Positions 38,485-49,028 of a stretch of 64,000 nucleotides of DNA are shown one piece after another. The notes under the pieces were generated by a model. That model was not told the DNA's origin and searched no databases. It saw only the letters and a program-made list of their open reading frames with translations. The stretch's first letter is position 1; every line of letters starts with the position of its first letter. The stretch is taken from positions 1 to 64,000 of the forward strand of contig NZ_WUEI01000015.1 in assembly GCF_012911025.1 (NCBI RefSeq). The letters run 5' to 3'. The stretch comes from Azoarcus sp. TTM-91 (lineage in GTDB: Bacteria > Pseudomonadota > Gammaproteobacteria > Burkholderiales > Rhodocyclaceae). The position numbers and the translations under genes were made by a program.

Positions 38485-40170
38485 ATGGAAAAGATCTGGC
38501 TGCAAAGCTACCCGGCAGGCGTTCCAGCAGAAGTCGATCTCAACGAGTTCCGTTCCATCGGTGACTTGTTTGAGCGCAGCGTGCGCAGCTTTGGGGATCG
38601 CACTGCGTATGTCTGCATGGATAAGGGGATCAGCTATTCGGAGCTTGATTCCTTGTCGGCCCGGTTCGCTGCCTTCCTCCAGAGCGAGCTGAGACTGCCC
38701 AAGGGCACGCGGGTGGCGTTGATGATGCCCAATGTGCTGCAGTATCCGATTGCAATGTTCGGCGCATTGCGGGCCGGTTATACCGTCGTCAACGTCAATC
38801 CCCTCTACACGGCGAGAGAACTGGAGCACCAGTTGCGGGACTCCGGGGCCGAGGTCATCGTAATCCTCGAGAACTTCGCCCACACCCTGCAGAACGTGCG
38901 CTCCAGCTTGCCGCTGAAGCATGTGATTGTTACCAGCCTGGGCGAGATGCTGGGCCTGGTTAGGGGCAGGTTGGTGAACTTCGTCGTTCGTCGGGTCAAG
39001 AAACTGGTTCCCCCTTGGGAATTGGCTGGTGCGATGAGTTTCTCCGCTGTCTTGAAGTGCGGGAGCAGGCAGGTTCTCCACCCTGTCGAGATAGGCCACG
39101 ACGACATTGCCTATCTGCAGTACACCGGTGGCACGACGGGCGTGGCAAAGGGGGCGATCCTCAGTCATGGCAACATCATCGCCAATCTGCAGCAGGCGCA
39201 TGCGTGGATACGCCCCTTTCTGCGCGATGGGGAGGAGGTGATCATCACCGCGCTGCCGCTTTATCACATCTTCTCGCTCACCGCTAATTGCCTTACCTTC
39301 TTCAAGATTGGCGCCCGCAATGTACTGATCACCAATCCGCGCGATATTTCTGGCTTCATCAAGGAGTTAGGCAAGCACCGTTTTACCGCGATCACAGGGG
39401 TAAACACGCTGTTCAATGCCCTGCTTAATAACCCCGAGTTTGCCAAGCTGGATTTTTCCGCGTTGCAGATATCACTGGGTGGCGGCATGGCCGTACAGCA
39501 GGCGGTGGCGGAGAAATGGCGCAAGGCGACGGGTAAGCCCTTGATCGAGGCTTACGGGTTGACCGAGACCTCGCCGGCGGTAACGATAAACCCGCTTGAT
39601 CTGCCGGAGTTCAACCAAGCGATCGGCCTGCCGGTGTCTTCCACCGAGATCAGCATCCGTGACGACGACGGCGTCGAGCAGCCCGTAGGTTCGCGCGGGG
39701 AACTGTGCGTGCGGGGGCCGCAGGTGACGCGTGGATACTGGAACCGGCCGGAGGATACCAAGCGCGCTTTCACCCACGACGGTTATCTGCGCACGGGTGA
39801 CATCGCCGTAATTGACGAGCGGGGTTTCATCCGCCTCGTTGATCGCAAGAAGGACATGATCCTGGTCTCCGGCTTCAACGTATATCCCAACGAAGTCGAG
39901 GACGTGATCGCCAGTCATCCCGGCGTGATGGAGGTGGCTGCAGTCGGGGTACCGGACGAGCGCAGCGGTGAGGCGGTGAAGGCCTTCGTCGTGCGCAAGG
40001 ACCCCGGCCTGACCGAGGAGGTGCTGATCGCATACTGCCGGAAAAACCTGACCGGCTACAAAGTGCCGCACAAGGTGGAGTTCCGCGATGCGCTGCCCAA
40101 AACCAATGTCGGGAAGATTCTCCGACGTGCCCTCAGGGATGAGGAGCAGAGCGCGGTAGCGCTGGAGTAA
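38485..40170 (+). CDS. fadD: Long-chain fatty acid-CoA ligase
   Basis: 561 aa AMP-forming acyl-CoA synthetase, full FadD length. Motifs in order: [18 protein letters not shown] (about residues 213-230), [37 protein letters not shown], and the catalytic Lys in [13 protein letters not shown] 38485 is chosen because GGAGGAGG is just upstream and the family N-terminus begins there; 33 extra in-frame codons upstream overlap a hairpin-rich leader. It activates fatty acids at the inner membrane for beta-oxidation or PHA precursor supply. No beta-oxidation gene adjoins it. Confidence 0.92.
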   Translation: MEKIWLQSYPAGVPAEVDLNEFRSIGDLFERSVRSFGDRTAYVCMDKGISYSELDSLSARFAAFLQSELRLPKGTRVALMMPNVLQYPIAMFGALRAGYTVVNVNPLYTARELEHQLRDSGAEVIVILENFAHTLQNVRSSLPLKHVIVTSLGEMLGLVRGRLVNFVVRRVKKLVPPWELAGAMSFSAVLKCGSRQVLHPVEIGHDDIAYLQYTGGTTGVAKGAILSHGNIIANLQQAHAWIRPFLRDGEEVIITALPLYHIFSLTANCLTFFKIGARNVLITNPRDISGFIKELGKHRFTAITGVNTLFNALLNNPEFAKLDFSALQISLGGGMAVQQAVAEKWRKATGKPLIEAYGLTETSPAVTINPLDLPEFNQAIGLPVSSTEISIRDDDGVEQPVGSRGELCVRGPQVTRGYWNRPEDTKRAFTHDGYLRTGDIAVIDERGFIRLVDRKKDMILVSGFNVYPNEVEDVIASHPGVMEVAAVGVPDERSGEAVKAFVVRKDPGLTEEVLIAYCRKNLTGYKVPHKVEFRDALPKTNVGKILRRALRDEEQSAVALE

Positions 40171-40247
40171 ACCCTGACCTAGAAAGTGCTTGTGTCCCTG
40201 GGGCGCTTCATGTTTTCATTCCGAATGCTAATCGCACTTTCCGCAAA

Positions 40248-40325
40248 ATGACCCGTCTCGCTTCCGCCCTCGTCGTAGTCCTGCCCGTACGCGTAGTAGT
40301 AGGCGTAGGCGGTCGCGCGTCGTAG
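40248..40325 (+). CDS. Val-rich leader peptide of the ilvBN operon
   Basis: A 25-codon frame from ATG 40248 to TAG 40325 encodes a peptide with eight Val, in the run VVVLPVRVVVGV, plus three Leu. Six of the eight Val codons are GTA, rare in this GC-rich genome. It ends 35 bp before a strong terminator (40360-40388) and 120 bp before ilvB. This is the layout of the ivbL-ilvBN attenuator of enterobacteria, where ribosome stalling at Val/Leu codons prevents termination. No strong ribosome binding site is visible. A 13-codon frame from 40210 overlaps its start by ATGA. Confidence 0.75.
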   Translation: MTRLASALVVVLPVRVVVGVGGRAS

Positions 40326-40359
40326 CAGGGTCAGGAAAAGCGGTTTCACCGAATCCAAA

Positions 40360-40391
40360 CCCCCGCCGGCGCGCAAGGCCGGCGGGGGTTT
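40360..40391 (+). terminator. Attenuator terminator of ilvBN
   Basis: CCCCCGCCGGC (40360-40370) and GCCGGCGGGGG (40378-40388) form a perfect 11-bp stem with a 7-base loop, extended to 14 bp by AAA/TTT. It is followed by TTTCGTCTTTTAG. It sits between the Val-rich leader frame and ilvB. Confidence 0.85.
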
Positions 40392-40445
40392 CGTCTTTTA
40401 GGCCCCCCGGTCTGGTTAGTCGGACATGCTTGCCAGGAGAAAACA

Positions 40446-42113
40446 ATGGAAAAAATGACCGGTGCGCAGTTGATTGTGCGCCTCCTTGAGCGCCAGGGCG
40501 TGCGCACAATTGCCGGAATACCCGGGGGCGCGATCCTGCCTCTCTACGACGCGCTGTCCGGTAGCACGCTCATTCACCACGTCCTGGCCCGGCATGAGCA
40601 GGGCGCTGGTTTCATGGCGCAGGGGATGGCGCGGGTTTCCGGGCGTCCGGAGGTGTGCTTTGCCTCCAGCGGGCCAGGGGCGACCAACCTGGTGACCGCC
40701 ATTGCTGACGCCCGGCTGGATTCCATTCCGCTGGTGGCCATCACTGGGCAGGTGCCGTTGTCCATGATAGGAACGGACGCCTTCCAGGAAGTGGACATCT
40801 ACGGCATGACGGTGCCGATCACCAAGCACAACTTCCTCGTCCGCTCCGCCCAGGAGTTGCTGGAGGTGATCCCTGCCGCCTTCCGCATCGCCATGTCCGG
40901 CCGGCCTGGCCCGGTGCTGGTGGATGTGCCCAAGGACGTGCAGAGCCAGTTGATCGAGGTGGCCGAGCTGCCGCCGCCGGCTGAGCCGGAGGCGTTGCCG
41001 CCGCTGGATCAGGAACTGCTGGCGCAAGCGGCGCAGATGATCAACGAGGCTGAGCAACCGGTGCTCTATCTCGGCGGCGGCGTGGTGCATTCCGGCGCGG
41101 CGGCGCTGGCGGTGACGCTGGCCGAGCAGGCCAGCATGCCGACGACGATGACGCTGATGGCGCTGGGTGCCATGCCGATGGACCATCCCTTGTCCATCGG
41201 CATGCTCGGCATGCATGGTGCGCGCTACACCAATTTCGTGCTCGAAGAGGCGGACCTGGTGGTCTGTGTCGGCGCCCGTTTCGACGATCGCGCGGTGGGC
41301 AAGGCGGCGCAGTTCTGCCCCAAGGCCAGGATCGTCCATATCGACGTGGACCGTTCCGAGCTGCACAAGGTGAAGAACGCCCATGTTGCCATCCATGCGG
41401 ACGTTTCCACCGCGCTGGAGGCGCTGCTGCCGCAGGTGAAGGTCACGCTGCGCAAGCGCTGGCTTTCCCATGTGGACAGCCTCAAGAGCCGCTTCCCGCT
41501 GCAACTGCCGGGGCAGGACGATCCGCGTACCCATTACGGCCTGATCCACGCGGTGGCCGCTGCGCTGGATGACGAAGCGGTGATCACCACCGACGTCGGC
41601 CAGCACCAGATGTGGGTGGCGCAGGCCTACCCCTTCCGCCGTGCCCGCCAGTGGTTCACCTCCGGCGGCCTCGGCACCATGGGCTTCGGCATGCCGGCGG
41701 CGATGGGGGCGGCCATGGCCGAGCCAGGCCGCACCGTGGTGTGTTTCTCCGGCGATGGCAGCCTGATGATGAACATCCAGGAACTGGCGACGCTGGCGGA
41801 GGAGGGCCTGAACGTAAAGATCGTGCTGATGAACAACAACTCGCTCGGTCTGGTGTACCAGCAGCAGAACCTGTTCTATGGCAAGCGGGTGTTCGCCTCC
41901 AAGTACCGCGGCGCACCGGATTTCGTGCGCATCGCGGAGGGCTTCGGCATCAAGGCGCTGGACCTCGACGGCGAGAGCGATCCGCGGGCGGCGCTGGCGC
42001 AGGCGCTCAACACGCCGGGGCCCTGCCTGATCCACGCCTCGATAGACCGCGAGCAGTTCGTCTATCCCATGGTGCCACCGGGTGCCGCCAATACCGAAAT
42101 GATCGGAGGCTGA
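40446..42113 (+). CDS. ilvB: Acetolactate synthase large subunit, IlvB type
   Basis: 555 aa thiamine-diphosphate enzyme catalysing the first common step of valine, leucine and isoleucine synthesis. The N-terminal IPGGAILPLYDAL and ARHEQGAGFMAQGMAR contain the Glu that activates TPP. The C-terminal TPP motif is GDGSLMMNIQELATLAEEGLNVKIVLMNNN (about residues 436-465). It is closer in sequence to E. coli IlvB than IlvI (for example GTDAFQEVDIYGMTVPITKHN). GGAG precedes ATG 40446. It follows a leader-peptide attenuator and is co-transcribed with ilvN, 4 bp downstream. Confidence 0.93.
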   Translation: MEKMTGAQLIVRLLERQGVRTIAGIPGGAILPLYDALSGSTLIHHVLARHEQGAGFMAQGMARVSGRPEVCFASSGPGATNLVTAIADARLDSIPLVAITGQVPLSMIGTDAFQEVDIYGMTVPITKHNFLVRSAQELLEVIPAAFRIAMSGRPGPVLVDVPKDVQSQLIEVAELPPPAEPEALPPLDQELLAQAAQMINEAEQPVLYLGGGVVHSGAAALAVTLAEQASMPTTMTLMALGAMPMDHPLSIGMLGMHGARYTNFVLEEADLVVCVGARFDDRAVGKAAQFCPKARIVHIDVDRSELHKVKNAHVAIHADVSTALEALLPQVKVTLRKRWLSHVDSLKSRFPLQLPGQDDPRTHYGLIHAVAAALDDEAVITTDVGQHQMWVAQAYPFRRARQWFTSGGLGTMGFGMPAAMGAAMAEPGRTVVCFSGDGSLMMNIQELATLAEEGLNVKIVLMNNNSLGLVYQQQNLFYGKRVFASKYRGAPDFVRIAEGFGIKALDLDGESDPRAALAQALNTPGPCLIHASIDREQFVYPMVPPGAANTEMIGG

Positions 42114-42117
42114 GAAC

Positions 42118-42432
42118 ATGATCGAACAAGTTGCCGACCCCCTGCCGCAGCAGGGTTACGCCAAGGTGGTGCTGGAGCTGGAGGTGAACAATCACCCCGG
42201 CGTGATGAGCCACATCTGCAATCTCTTCGCCCGCCGGGCGTTCAACGTCGAAGGCATTCTGTGCATGCCGGCGGCCGATGGGCGTCGTAGCCGCATCTGG
42301 CTGCTGGTGTTCGAAGATCAGCGGCTGGAGCAGATGATGCGCCAGGTGGAAAAGCTGGAGGACGTGCTGGCGGTGCGCCCGCACGGTGCCGGCCACGAAG
42401 TGTTCGAGCGGCTGGAAGACTTTTTCCACTGA
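42118..42432 (+). CDS. ilvN: Acetolactate synthase regulatory subunit, IlvN type
   Basis: 104 aa single ACT-domain subunit that confers valine feedback inhibition. The core VNNHPGVMSHICNLFARRAFNVEGILCMP matches IlvN, and the length (about 100 aa) is that of IlvN, not of the 160 aa IlvH. It starts 4 bp after ilvB and is expressed from the same attenuated transcript. Downstream, aroC is probably separate (125-bp gap). Confidence 0.9.
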   Translation: MIEQVADPLPQQGYAKVVLELEVNNHPGVMSHICNLFARRAFNVEGILCMPAADGRRSRIWLLVFEDQRLEQMMRQVEKLEDVLAVRPHGAGHEVFERLEDFFH

Positions 42433-42557
42433 CCGCCTGCAGCCCCGCGCTTGAGGCGGGAAAGGCGGCTAGGGCGCTGTGCTAGACTCCGGCGCCTTGC
42501 CCGCCTGGTTTTCCCGCTGGGCGCCACCGTTTCCTGTGCTTTTCGACGAGCTTTCCT

Positions 42558-43694
42558 ATGTCCGGCAATACTCTAGGCACCCTGTTCCGCGTCACCTCCT
42601 TCGGCGAGTCCCATGGCCCCGCCATCGGTTGCGTCGTGGATGGCTGTCCGCCGGGGCTGGCCCTGGCGGCGGCGGACATTCAGGCTGAGCTGGACAGGCG
42701 CAAGCCAGGCACTTCGCGGCACGTCACCCAGCGCCGCGAGCCGGACGAGGTGGAGATTCTCTCCGGCGTGTTTGAGGGCGTGACCACCGGCACGCCCATC
42801 GCGCTGCTCATACGCAACCAGGATCAGCGCTCCAAGGACTACGGCAACATTGCCGACACCTTCCGCCCGGGCCACGCCGACTACCCCTACTGGCAGAAGT
42901 ATGGCGTGCGCGACTACCGCGGCGGCGGCCGTTCCTCCGCGCGAGAGACCGCTGTGCGGGTGGCTGCCGGCGCCATCGCAAAGAAGTGGTTGGCGGAGCG
43001 CTACGGCGTGGTGGTGCGCGGCTACATGGCGCAGCTCGGCCCGCTGCCGATCCCCTTCCAGTCCTGGGACGAAGTCGGCAACAACCCCTTCTTTGCGCCG
43101 AACGCCGACATGGTGGATGAGCTGGAACGGTACATGGACGAACTGCGCAAGTCCGGCGATTCGGTCGGGGCGCGCATCAACGTTGTCGCCACCGGCGTGC
43201 CGGTCGGTTGGGGCGAGCCGGTTTTCGATCGCCTGGACGCGGACATTGCCTACGCGATGATGAGCATCAACGCGGTGAAAGGCGTCGAGATCGGCGCCGG
43301 CTTTGGCGCGGTGGCCCAGCTTGGCACCCAGCATGGCGACGAGATGACGCCGGAGGGCTTCCTGTCCAACAACGCAGGTGGCGTGCTGGGCGGCATTTCG
43401 TCCGGCCAGGACATCCTCGTCAGCATGGCCATAAAGCCGACCTCCAGCATTCGCCTGGATCGCCGCTCCATAGACCGCAGCGGGGCGGCCACCATCGTCA
43501 ATACCCACGGCCGCCACGACCCCTGCGTCGGTATCCGGGCGACGCCGATCGCCGAGGCCATGCTCGCGCTGGTGCTGATCGACCATGCGCTGCGCCATCG
43601 CGCCCAGTGCGGCGACGTGCAGGCGGCGACGCCGCGCATTGCCGGGCTGGCGCCGGATGGCGTGCAGCCGGTGCCGTCGCCGCGCGGCGGTTGA
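42558..43694 (+). CDS. aroC: Chorismate synthase
   Basis: 378 aa FMN-dependent enzyme that converts EPSP to chorismate, the last shikimate step. Family signatures [18 protein letters not shown] (residues 15-32), the [26 protein letters not shown] region, and [13 protein letters not shown] are present. The length is normal, with a short Pro/Arg tail. ATG 42558. It is followed after 46 bp by an MFS transporter gene on the same strand. Confidence 0.96.
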   Translation: MSGNTLGTLFRVTSFGESHGPAIGCVVDGCPPGLALAAADIQAELDRRKPGTSRHVTQRREPDEVEILSGVFEGVTTGTPIALLIRNQDQRSKDYGNIADTFRPGHADYPYWQKYGVRDYRGGGRSSARETAVRVAAGAIAKKWLAERYGVVVRGYMAQLGPLPIPFQSWDEVGNNPFFAPNADMVDELERYMDELRKSGDSVGARINVVATGVPVGWGEPVFDRLDADIAYAMMSINAVKGVEIGAGFGAVAQLGTQHGDEMTPEGFLSNNAGGVLGGISSGQDILVSMAIKPTSSIRLDRRSIDRSGAATIVNTHGRHDPCVGIRATPIAEAMLALVLIDHALRHRAQCGDVQAATPRIAGLAPDGVQPVPSPRGG

Positions 43695-43740
43695 TCCGGG
43701 GCGGAGTGCGGGCGGGCCATCGCGCCCGCAGGGCTGAGCG

Positions 43741-44916
43741 ATGCTTCCGTACTGGCGCCTGTCGGCTTACTACTTCTTCTACTTCGCCTTCATCGGCGCC
43801 TTCTCGCCGTACTTCACGCTCTACCTGAAGTCGCTGAGTTTTTCGGCTGCCGAGATCGCGCTGTTGATGTCACTGATGCAGGTGATGCGGGTGCTGGCGC
43901 CGAATATGTGGGGCTGGCTGGCCGAGCATCTGGGCATGCGGGTGCAGATCGTGCGCCTGTCGGCCTTGATGAGCCTGATCGGTTTCTCCATCTTCTTCGT
44001 CACCATCCGTTTCGACGGCATCTTTGCCGGCATGGCCTTGATGGCCTTCTTCTGGAGTGCAGCGTTGCCACTGATCGAGGGCGTCACCTTCGCCCACCTT
44101 GGCGGCCAGGGACACCAATATGGCCGCATCCGCGCCTGGGGTTCGGTGGGCTTCATTGCCGCAGTGATCTGTCTGGGCTGGCTGCTGGATTTCCTGCCCA
44201 TCTCCGCGGTGCTGTGGGGGATTGCGGCGGTGCTCGTCGGCATCCTGCTGTCCGCGCTGCTGGTGCCCGAGGCTTACCGCCCGCCGCAGGGCAGGGCGGC
44301 CATGGGCTTTGGCGATACCTTGCGGCGTACCGAGGTGCAGGCCTTGCTGGGAGCCTGTTTCCTGATGGCGGCGGCGCATGGTGCTTTCTACGTCTTCTTC
44401 TCCATCCTGTTGGTGGAGAACGGCTACGACAAGCGCGTGGTAGGGGCGCTGTGGGCGCTGGGGGTGATGGCAGAGATCCTGGTGTTCCTGGGCATGCCGC
44501 GGCTGCTGAAGCGCTTCGCGCTGCGCGACATCCTGATCGTGGCATTTGCCTGTGCCACCCTGCGCTTCGCGCTTACTGGCTGGGGCGTCGCCAGCCTGGC
44601 GCTGCTGGCTTTCGCGCAACTGCTGCACGGCGTCACCTTCGGCGCCCACCATGCGGCCTCGATCGCGGCGGTGAACCGCTGGTTTCCCGGCCGCCTGCAG
44701 GCGCGTGGGCAGGCGCTGTACGGCAGCTTGTCCTTCGGCGCTGGCGGCATGTTGGGCGGGTTGATCAGCGGCTACACGTGGGACACCATCGGCTCCGCCT
44801 GGACCTTTACCCTGGGTTCGGCGTTCGCGGTGGCCGGCCTGGCCTGGCTCTTGATCGGCTGGCGAACTGCCGCGAACGGAGAGGAAACATCCCTGAACGA
44901 GGAGAGAACGGTATGA
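43741..44916 (+). CDS. MFS transporter of the HcaT / phenylpropionate-permease-like family
   Basis: 391 aa protein with about twelve hydrophobic helices. The N-terminus RLSAYYFFYFAFIGAFSPYFTLYLKSLSFS is typical of the MFS_1_like/HcaT group. FGAHHAASIAAVNRWFPGRLQARGQALYGS in the second half is a conserved loop. The substrate is unknown; family naming from phenylpropionate uptake should not be over-read. Its stop overlaps the start of the M48 protease gene (ATGA), so the two are translationally coupled. Confidence 0.87.
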   Translation: MLPYWRLSAYYFFYFAFIGAFSPYFTLYLKSLSFSAAEIALLMSLMQVMRVLAPNMWGWLAEHLGMRVQIVRLSALMSLIGFSIFFVTIRFDGIFAGMALMAFFWSAALPLIEGVTFAHLGGQGHQYGRIRAWGSVGFIAAVICLGWLLDFLPISAVLWGIAAVLVGILLSALLVPEAYRPPQGRAAMGFGDTLRRTEVQALLGACFLMAAAHGAFYVFFSILLVENGYDKRVVGALWALGVMAEILVFLGMPRLLKRFALRDILIVAFACATLRFALTGWGVASLALLAFAQLLHGVTFGAHHAASIAAVNRWFPGRLQARGQALYGSLSFGAGGMLGGLISGYTWDTIGSAWTFTLGSAFAVAGLAWLLIGWRTAANGEETSLNEERTV

Positions 44917-45737
44917 GAAGAATCGGCAAGGCCCTGGTGCCTGGCGCCTTGGCGCTGACCCTGGCGGTCGCCTGCCAGACGGTGCAGACCACCCATGGCG
45001 GTGCGGTGGGCATAGAGCGCAGCCAGATGATGATGGTTTCCTCGCAGGAGGTTGAGCAGGCCTCCAGCAAGCAATATCAGGAGGTGCTGGCCGAGGCCCG
45101 CAAGAAGAATGCGCTGAACCGGGATGCGGCCCAGGTGCAGCGGGTGCGCCGCATCGCTGACCGGCTGATCCCGCAGACCACGGTGTTCCGCCCGGATGCG
45201 GCCTCGTGGAAGTGGGAGGTCAATGTGTTGAGCTCGGACGAGCTCAACGCCTGGTGCATGGCCGGCGGCAAGATCGCCTTCTACTCCGGTCTGATCGACA
45301 AGCTGAAGCTGAGCGACGACGAGATCGCCGCGGTGATGGGCCATGAGATCGCCCATGCCCTGCGCGAGCATGCCCGCGAGCGCATCTCCAAATCGGTGGC
45401 GACCGGGCTGGGGATTTCGGTTGCCGGCGCATTGCTGGGGGTTGGCCAGGGTGGGCAGGACCTGATGGGGCAGGTGGCCAAGGTGACCTTCGAGTTGCCC
45501 AACTCCCGCCTGCATGAGACCGAGGCGGACCGTATGGGCGTCGAGCTGGCGGCGCGTGCCGGCTACGACCCGCGAGCGGCGGTCACGCTGTGGAACAAGA
45601 TGGCGACACAGTCCTCCAGCGCGCCGCCGCAGTGGCTCTCCACCCACCCGTCGCATGCCGACCGGCAGAAGGATCTGAGCGACTACGCGGCCCGGGTGAT
45701 GCCGCTCTACGAACAGGCCCGGGCCAGCCGAAGCTGA
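44913..45737 (+). CDS. M48-family zinc metalloprotease lipoprotein (LoiP/YcaL-like)
   Basis: 274 aa. A signal peptide ends AVAC with the lipidated Cys at 21, so the protein is membrane-anchored in the periplasm. The zinc-protease motif HEIAH (144-148) follows an M48 core (AFYSGLIDKLKLSDDEIAAVMG), and the third ligand is the Glu in ETEADRMGVELAARAGYD. ATG 44913 overlaps the MFS stop. Such proteases degrade misfolded envelope proteins. No truncation is seen. Confidence 0.9.
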   Translation: MRRIGKALVPGALALTLAVACQTVQTTHGGAVGIERSQMMMVSSQEVEQASSKQYQEVLAEARKKNALNRDAAQVQRVRRIADRLIPQTTVFRPDAASWKWEVNVLSSDELNAWCMAGGKIAFYSGLIDKLKLSDDEIAAVMGHEIAHALREHARERISKSVATGLGISVAGALLGVGQGGQDLMGQVAKVTFELPNSRLHETEADRMGVELAARAGYDPRAAVTLWNKMATQSSSAPPQWLSTHPSHADRQKDLSDYAARVMPLYEQARASRS

Positions 45738-45830
45738 GTCCCGGCGCGGGAATGGCGGGCAGGCGGCGTCTATCCGCTAGCTCGGTCCTGTGAAATAATC
45801 AACAACTTTTCTTTGCGCGGAATGCAGAGC

Positions 45831-47240
45831 ATGGAAGCCCAAACGCTGTACGAGAAGCTGTGGTCGAGTCATGTGGTCCACCAGGAGGCGGACGGCACGG
45901 CGCTGATCTACATCGATCGTCACCTCGTGCACGAGGTCACCAGCCCGCAGGCCTTTGAGGGCCTGAAGCTGGCCGGCCGCAAGCCGTGGCGCGTGTCGTC
46001 CATCGTCGCCACTGCCGACCACAACACGCCGACCGACCACTGGGAGCAGGGCATCCAGGATCCGGTGTCGCGCCAGCAGGTCGAGACTCTGGACAGCAAC
46101 ATCCGTGAAGTGGGTGCGCTGGCCTATTTCCCGTTCAAGAACGAGCGCCAGGGCATCGTCCACGTGATCGGGCCGGAAAACGGCGCCACGCTGCCGGGCA
46201 TGACCGTGGTCTGTGGCGACTCCCACACCTCCACCCATGGCGCTTTCGCCTGTCTGGCGCATGGCATCGGCACCTCCGAGGTGGAGCATGTGATGGCCAC
46301 CCAGTGCCTGATCCAGAAGCGCTCCAAGACCATGCTGGTGCGGGTGGATGGCAAGCTGGGCAAGGGCGTGACCGCCAAGGACGTGGCGCTGGCCATCATC
46401 GGCCGCATCGGCACCGCCGGCGGTACCGGCTACGCCATTGAATTCGGCGGCGAAGTGATGCGCAGCTTGTCCATGGAAGGCCGCATGACTGTCTGCAACA
46501 TGGCGATCGAAGCCGGCGCGCGCATGGGTTTCGTCGCGGTGGACCAGATCACCATCGATTACCTCAAGGGCCGGCCCTTCTCGCCGCGCGGCGATGACTG
46601 GGAGCGGGCGGTGGCCTACTGGCGCACCCTGCATTCCGACGAAGGTGCGCGCTTCGATCAGCTCGTCGTGCTGCGCGGCGAGGAGATCCAGCCGCAGGTC
46701 ACCTGGGGCACTTCGCCCGAGATGGTGGTGCCTGTGGGCGCAACCGTGCCGGACCCGGCGAAGGAAAACGATCCGGTGCGCCGCGAGGGCATGGAGCGGG
46801 CGCTGCAGTACATGGGGCTCACGCCCAACCTGCCGGTGACCAGCATCAAGATCGACAAGGTGTTCATCGGCTCCTGCACCAACTCCCGCATCGAGGATCT
46901 GCGCCAGGCGGCGGTGATCGCTCGCGGCCGGCGCAAGGCGGACAACGTGCGCCAGGTGCTGGTGGTGCCGGGTTCCGGCCTGGTGAAGCGCCAGGCGGAG
47001 CAGGAAGGGCTGGACAAGATCTTCGTCGCGGCAGGTTTCGAGTGGCGCGAGCCGGGCTGTTCGATGTGCCTGGCGATGAATGCCGACCGGCTGGAGCCGG
47101 GCGAGCGCTGTGCCTCCACTTCCAACCGCAACTTCGAAGGACGCCAGGGCGCGGGTGGCCGTACCCACCTCGTCAGCCCGGCAATGGCCGCGGCGGCGGC
47201 CATTGCGGGCCATTTCGCCGACGTGCGCGACATCCTCTGA
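45831..47240 (+). CDS. leuC: 3-isopropylmalate dehydratase large subunit
   Basis: 469 aa [4Fe-4S] aconitase-family subunit of leucine synthesis. Cluster ligands are in GSCTNSR and the GCSMC pair near residues 410-413. The N-terminus [16 protein letters not shown] fits betaproteobacterial LeuC, so ATG 45831 is used rather than the in-frame ATG 45822. It heads leuC-leuD-leuB-asd with gaps of 11, 35 and 38 bp. No Leu-rich leader peptide is seen in the 93 bp upstream. Confidence 0.96.
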   Translation: MEAQTLYEKLWSSHVVHQEADGTALIYIDRHLVHEVTSPQAFEGLKLAGRKPWRVSSIVATADHNTPTDHWEQGIQDPVSRQQVETLDSNIREVGALAYFPFKNERQGIVHVIGPENGATLPGMTVVCGDSHTSTHGAFACLAHGIGTSEVEHVMATQCLIQKRSKTMLVRVDGKLGKGVTAKDVALAIIGRIGTAGGTGYAIEFGGEVMRSLSMEGRMTVCNMAIEAGARMGFVAVDQITIDYLKGRPFSPRGDDWERAVAYWRTLHSDEGARFDQLVVLRGEEIQPQVTWGTSPEMVVPVGATVPDPAKENDPVRREGMERALQYMGLTPNLPVTSIKIDKVFIGSCTNSRIEDLRQAAVIARGRRKADNVRQVLVVPGSGLVKRQAEQEGLDKIFVAAGFEWREPGCSMCLAMNADRLEPGERCASTSNRNFEGRQGAGGRTHLVSPAMAAAAAIAGHFADVRDIL

Positions 47241-47251
47241 GGGAGACCGAC

Positions 47252-47890
47252 ATGCAGAAATTCATCACCCTCAACGGCTTGGTGGCGCCGCTTGACCGTA
47301 ACAACGTCGATACCGACGCCATCATCCCGAAGCAGTTCTTGAAGTCCATCAAGCGTTCAGGCTTCGGCCCCAACGCCTTCGACGAGTGGCGCTACATGGA
47401 CCGCGGCGAGCCGGGCATGGACAACAGCCAGCGTCCGCTGAACCCCAACTTCGTGCTGAACCAGCCGCGCTACCAGGGCGCCTCGGTGCTGCTGACCCGG
47501 GCCAACTTCGGCTGCGGCTCCAGCCGCGAGCATGCGCCGTGGGCGCTGCTGGACTACGGCTTCCGCGCCATCATCGCGGAGTCCTTCGCCGACATCTTCT
47601 TCAACAACTGTTTCAAGAACGGTGTGGTGCCCATCGTGCTGCCCAAGGCAGAGGTTGATGCCTTGTTCGGGCTGGTCGAGCATTCGCCGGGTTACACCAT
47701 CGAGGTGGATCTGCCGACGCAGCTGGTGAAGCGTCCGGACGGGCATGCGGTCCATTTCGACATCGACCCTTTCCGCAAGGAATGCCTGATCAACGGCTGG
47801 GACGACATCGGCCTCACCCTGCGGCATGCGGACAAGATCAAGGCCTTCGAAGAGCGGCGCCGCGCCGAGCATCCCTATTACTTCGCCTGA
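47252..47890 (+). CDS. leuD: 3-isopropylmalate dehydratase small subunit
   Basis: 212 aa partner of LeuC; the two isomerise 2- to 3-isopropylmalate. Family features include [38 protein letters not shown] and [16 protein letters not shown] 47252 follows GGGAGA, 11 bp after leuC. The small lipoprotein gene often found between leuC and leuD in related bacteria is absent here. Confidence 0.96.
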   Translation: MQKFITLNGLVAPLDRNNVDTDAIIPKQFLKSIKRSGFGPNAFDEWRYMDRGEPGMDNSQRPLNPNFVLNQPRYQGASVLLTRANFGCGSSREHAPWALLDYGFRAIIAESFADIFFNNCFKNGVVPIVLPKAEVDALFGLVEHSPGYTIEVDLPTQLVKRPDGHAVHFDIDPFRKECLINGWDDIGLTLRHADKIKAFEERRRAEHPYYFA

Positions 47891-47925
47891 GCCGCTGCGG
47901 CCGGGTCACGAGGAGAAACGACGGA

Positions 47926-48990
47926 ATGAAGATTTGCGTGTTGCCGGGTGACGGCATCGGTCCCGAGATCACCGCGGAGGCGGTGCGGGTGTTGAAGGCG
48001 CTGGATCTCAAGCTGGAGCTTGAAGAGGCGCAGCTGGGCGGGGCGGCAGTGGACGCCACCGGCGTGCCCTACCCGGAAGCCACGCAGAAACTCGCCCGTG
48101 CGGCCGATGCGGTACTACTTGGCGCGGTCGGCGGCCCGAAGTGGGATACGCTGCCCCGTGAGCAGCGCCCGGAGCGCGGCCTGCTGGGCATCCGCAAGGA
48201 TCTCGGCCTGTTCGCCAATCTGCGCCCGGCCATCCTCTACCCGGAACTGGCCAACGCCTCCACGTTGAAGCCGGAAGTGGTGTCCGGGCTGGACATCCTG
48301 ATCGTGCGCGAGCTGACCGGCGACATCTACTTCGGCCAGCCGCGCGGCATCGAGCTGCGAGAGGTCGAGGGCAAGCAGCAGCGGGTGGGTTGGAACACCA
48401 TGATCTATGCCGAGTACGAAATCCGCCGCATCCTCAAGGTGGCGTTCGAAGCGGCGATGAAGCGCGGCAAGAAGCTGTGCTCGGTGGACAAGATGAACGT
48501 GCTGGAGACCACCCAGTTGTGGCGCGACATCGCCGACGAGATGGCCAAGGATTATCCGGAGGTGGAGCTGTCGCACATGCTGGTGGACAACGCCGCGATG
48601 CAACTGGTGCGTGCGCCCAAGCAGTTCGATGTGATGGTCACCGGCAACATGTTCGGCGATATCCTGTCGGACGAGGCCTCCATGCTCACCGGCTCCATCG
48701 GCATGCTGCCGTCGGCCTCGCTGGATGCGAACAACAAGGGCCTGTACGAGCCGTCCCACGGCTCCGCGCCGGACATCGCCGGCAAGGGCGTGGCCAACCC
48801 GCTGGCTACCATCCTGTCGGCAGCGATGATGTTGCGCTACACCTTCGACCAGGAGGAAGCCGCGACGCGTATCGAGACGGCGGTGAAGAAGGTGCTGGCG
48901 CAAGGCCTGCGCACTGGCGACATCTACGAGCTGGGCACGACGAAGGTGGGCACGCGGGAAATGGGCGACGCGGTACTGGCGGCGCTGTAA
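47926..48990 (+). CDS. leuB: 3-isopropylmalate dehydrogenase
   Basis: 354 aa NAD-dependent oxidative decarboxylase giving 2-oxoisocaproate. Visible are [10 protein letters not shown] at the start, the substrate loop [21 protein letters not shown], and the Asp ligands in [31 protein letters not shown] precedes ATG 47926. It is the third gene of the leu operon. Confidence 0.97.
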   Translation: MKICVLPGDGIGPEITAEAVRVLKALDLKLELEEAQLGGAAVDATGVPYPEATQKLARAADAVLLGAVGGPKWDTLPREQRPERGLLGIRKDLGLFANLRPAILYPELANASTLKPEVVSGLDILIVRELTGDIYFGQPRGIELREVEGKQQRVGWNTMIYAEYEIRRILKVAFEAAMKRGKKLCSVDKMNVLETTQLWRDIADEMAKDYPEVELSHMLVDNAAMQLVRAPKQFDVMVTGNMFGDILSDEASMLTGSIGMLPSASLDANNKGLYEPSHGSAPDIAGKGVANPLATILSAAMMLRYTFDQEEAATRIETAVKKVLAQGLRTGDIYELGTTKVGTREMGDAVLAAL

Positions 48991-49028
48991 GGGATTTTCA
49001 GTAACGGCGGAAAGGTCGGAGAAGCAAG

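Noticed and set aside
45738..45830. Leucine-rich leader peptide before leuC
   Set aside because: No short frame with Leu codons followed by a terminator is present in these 93 bp.
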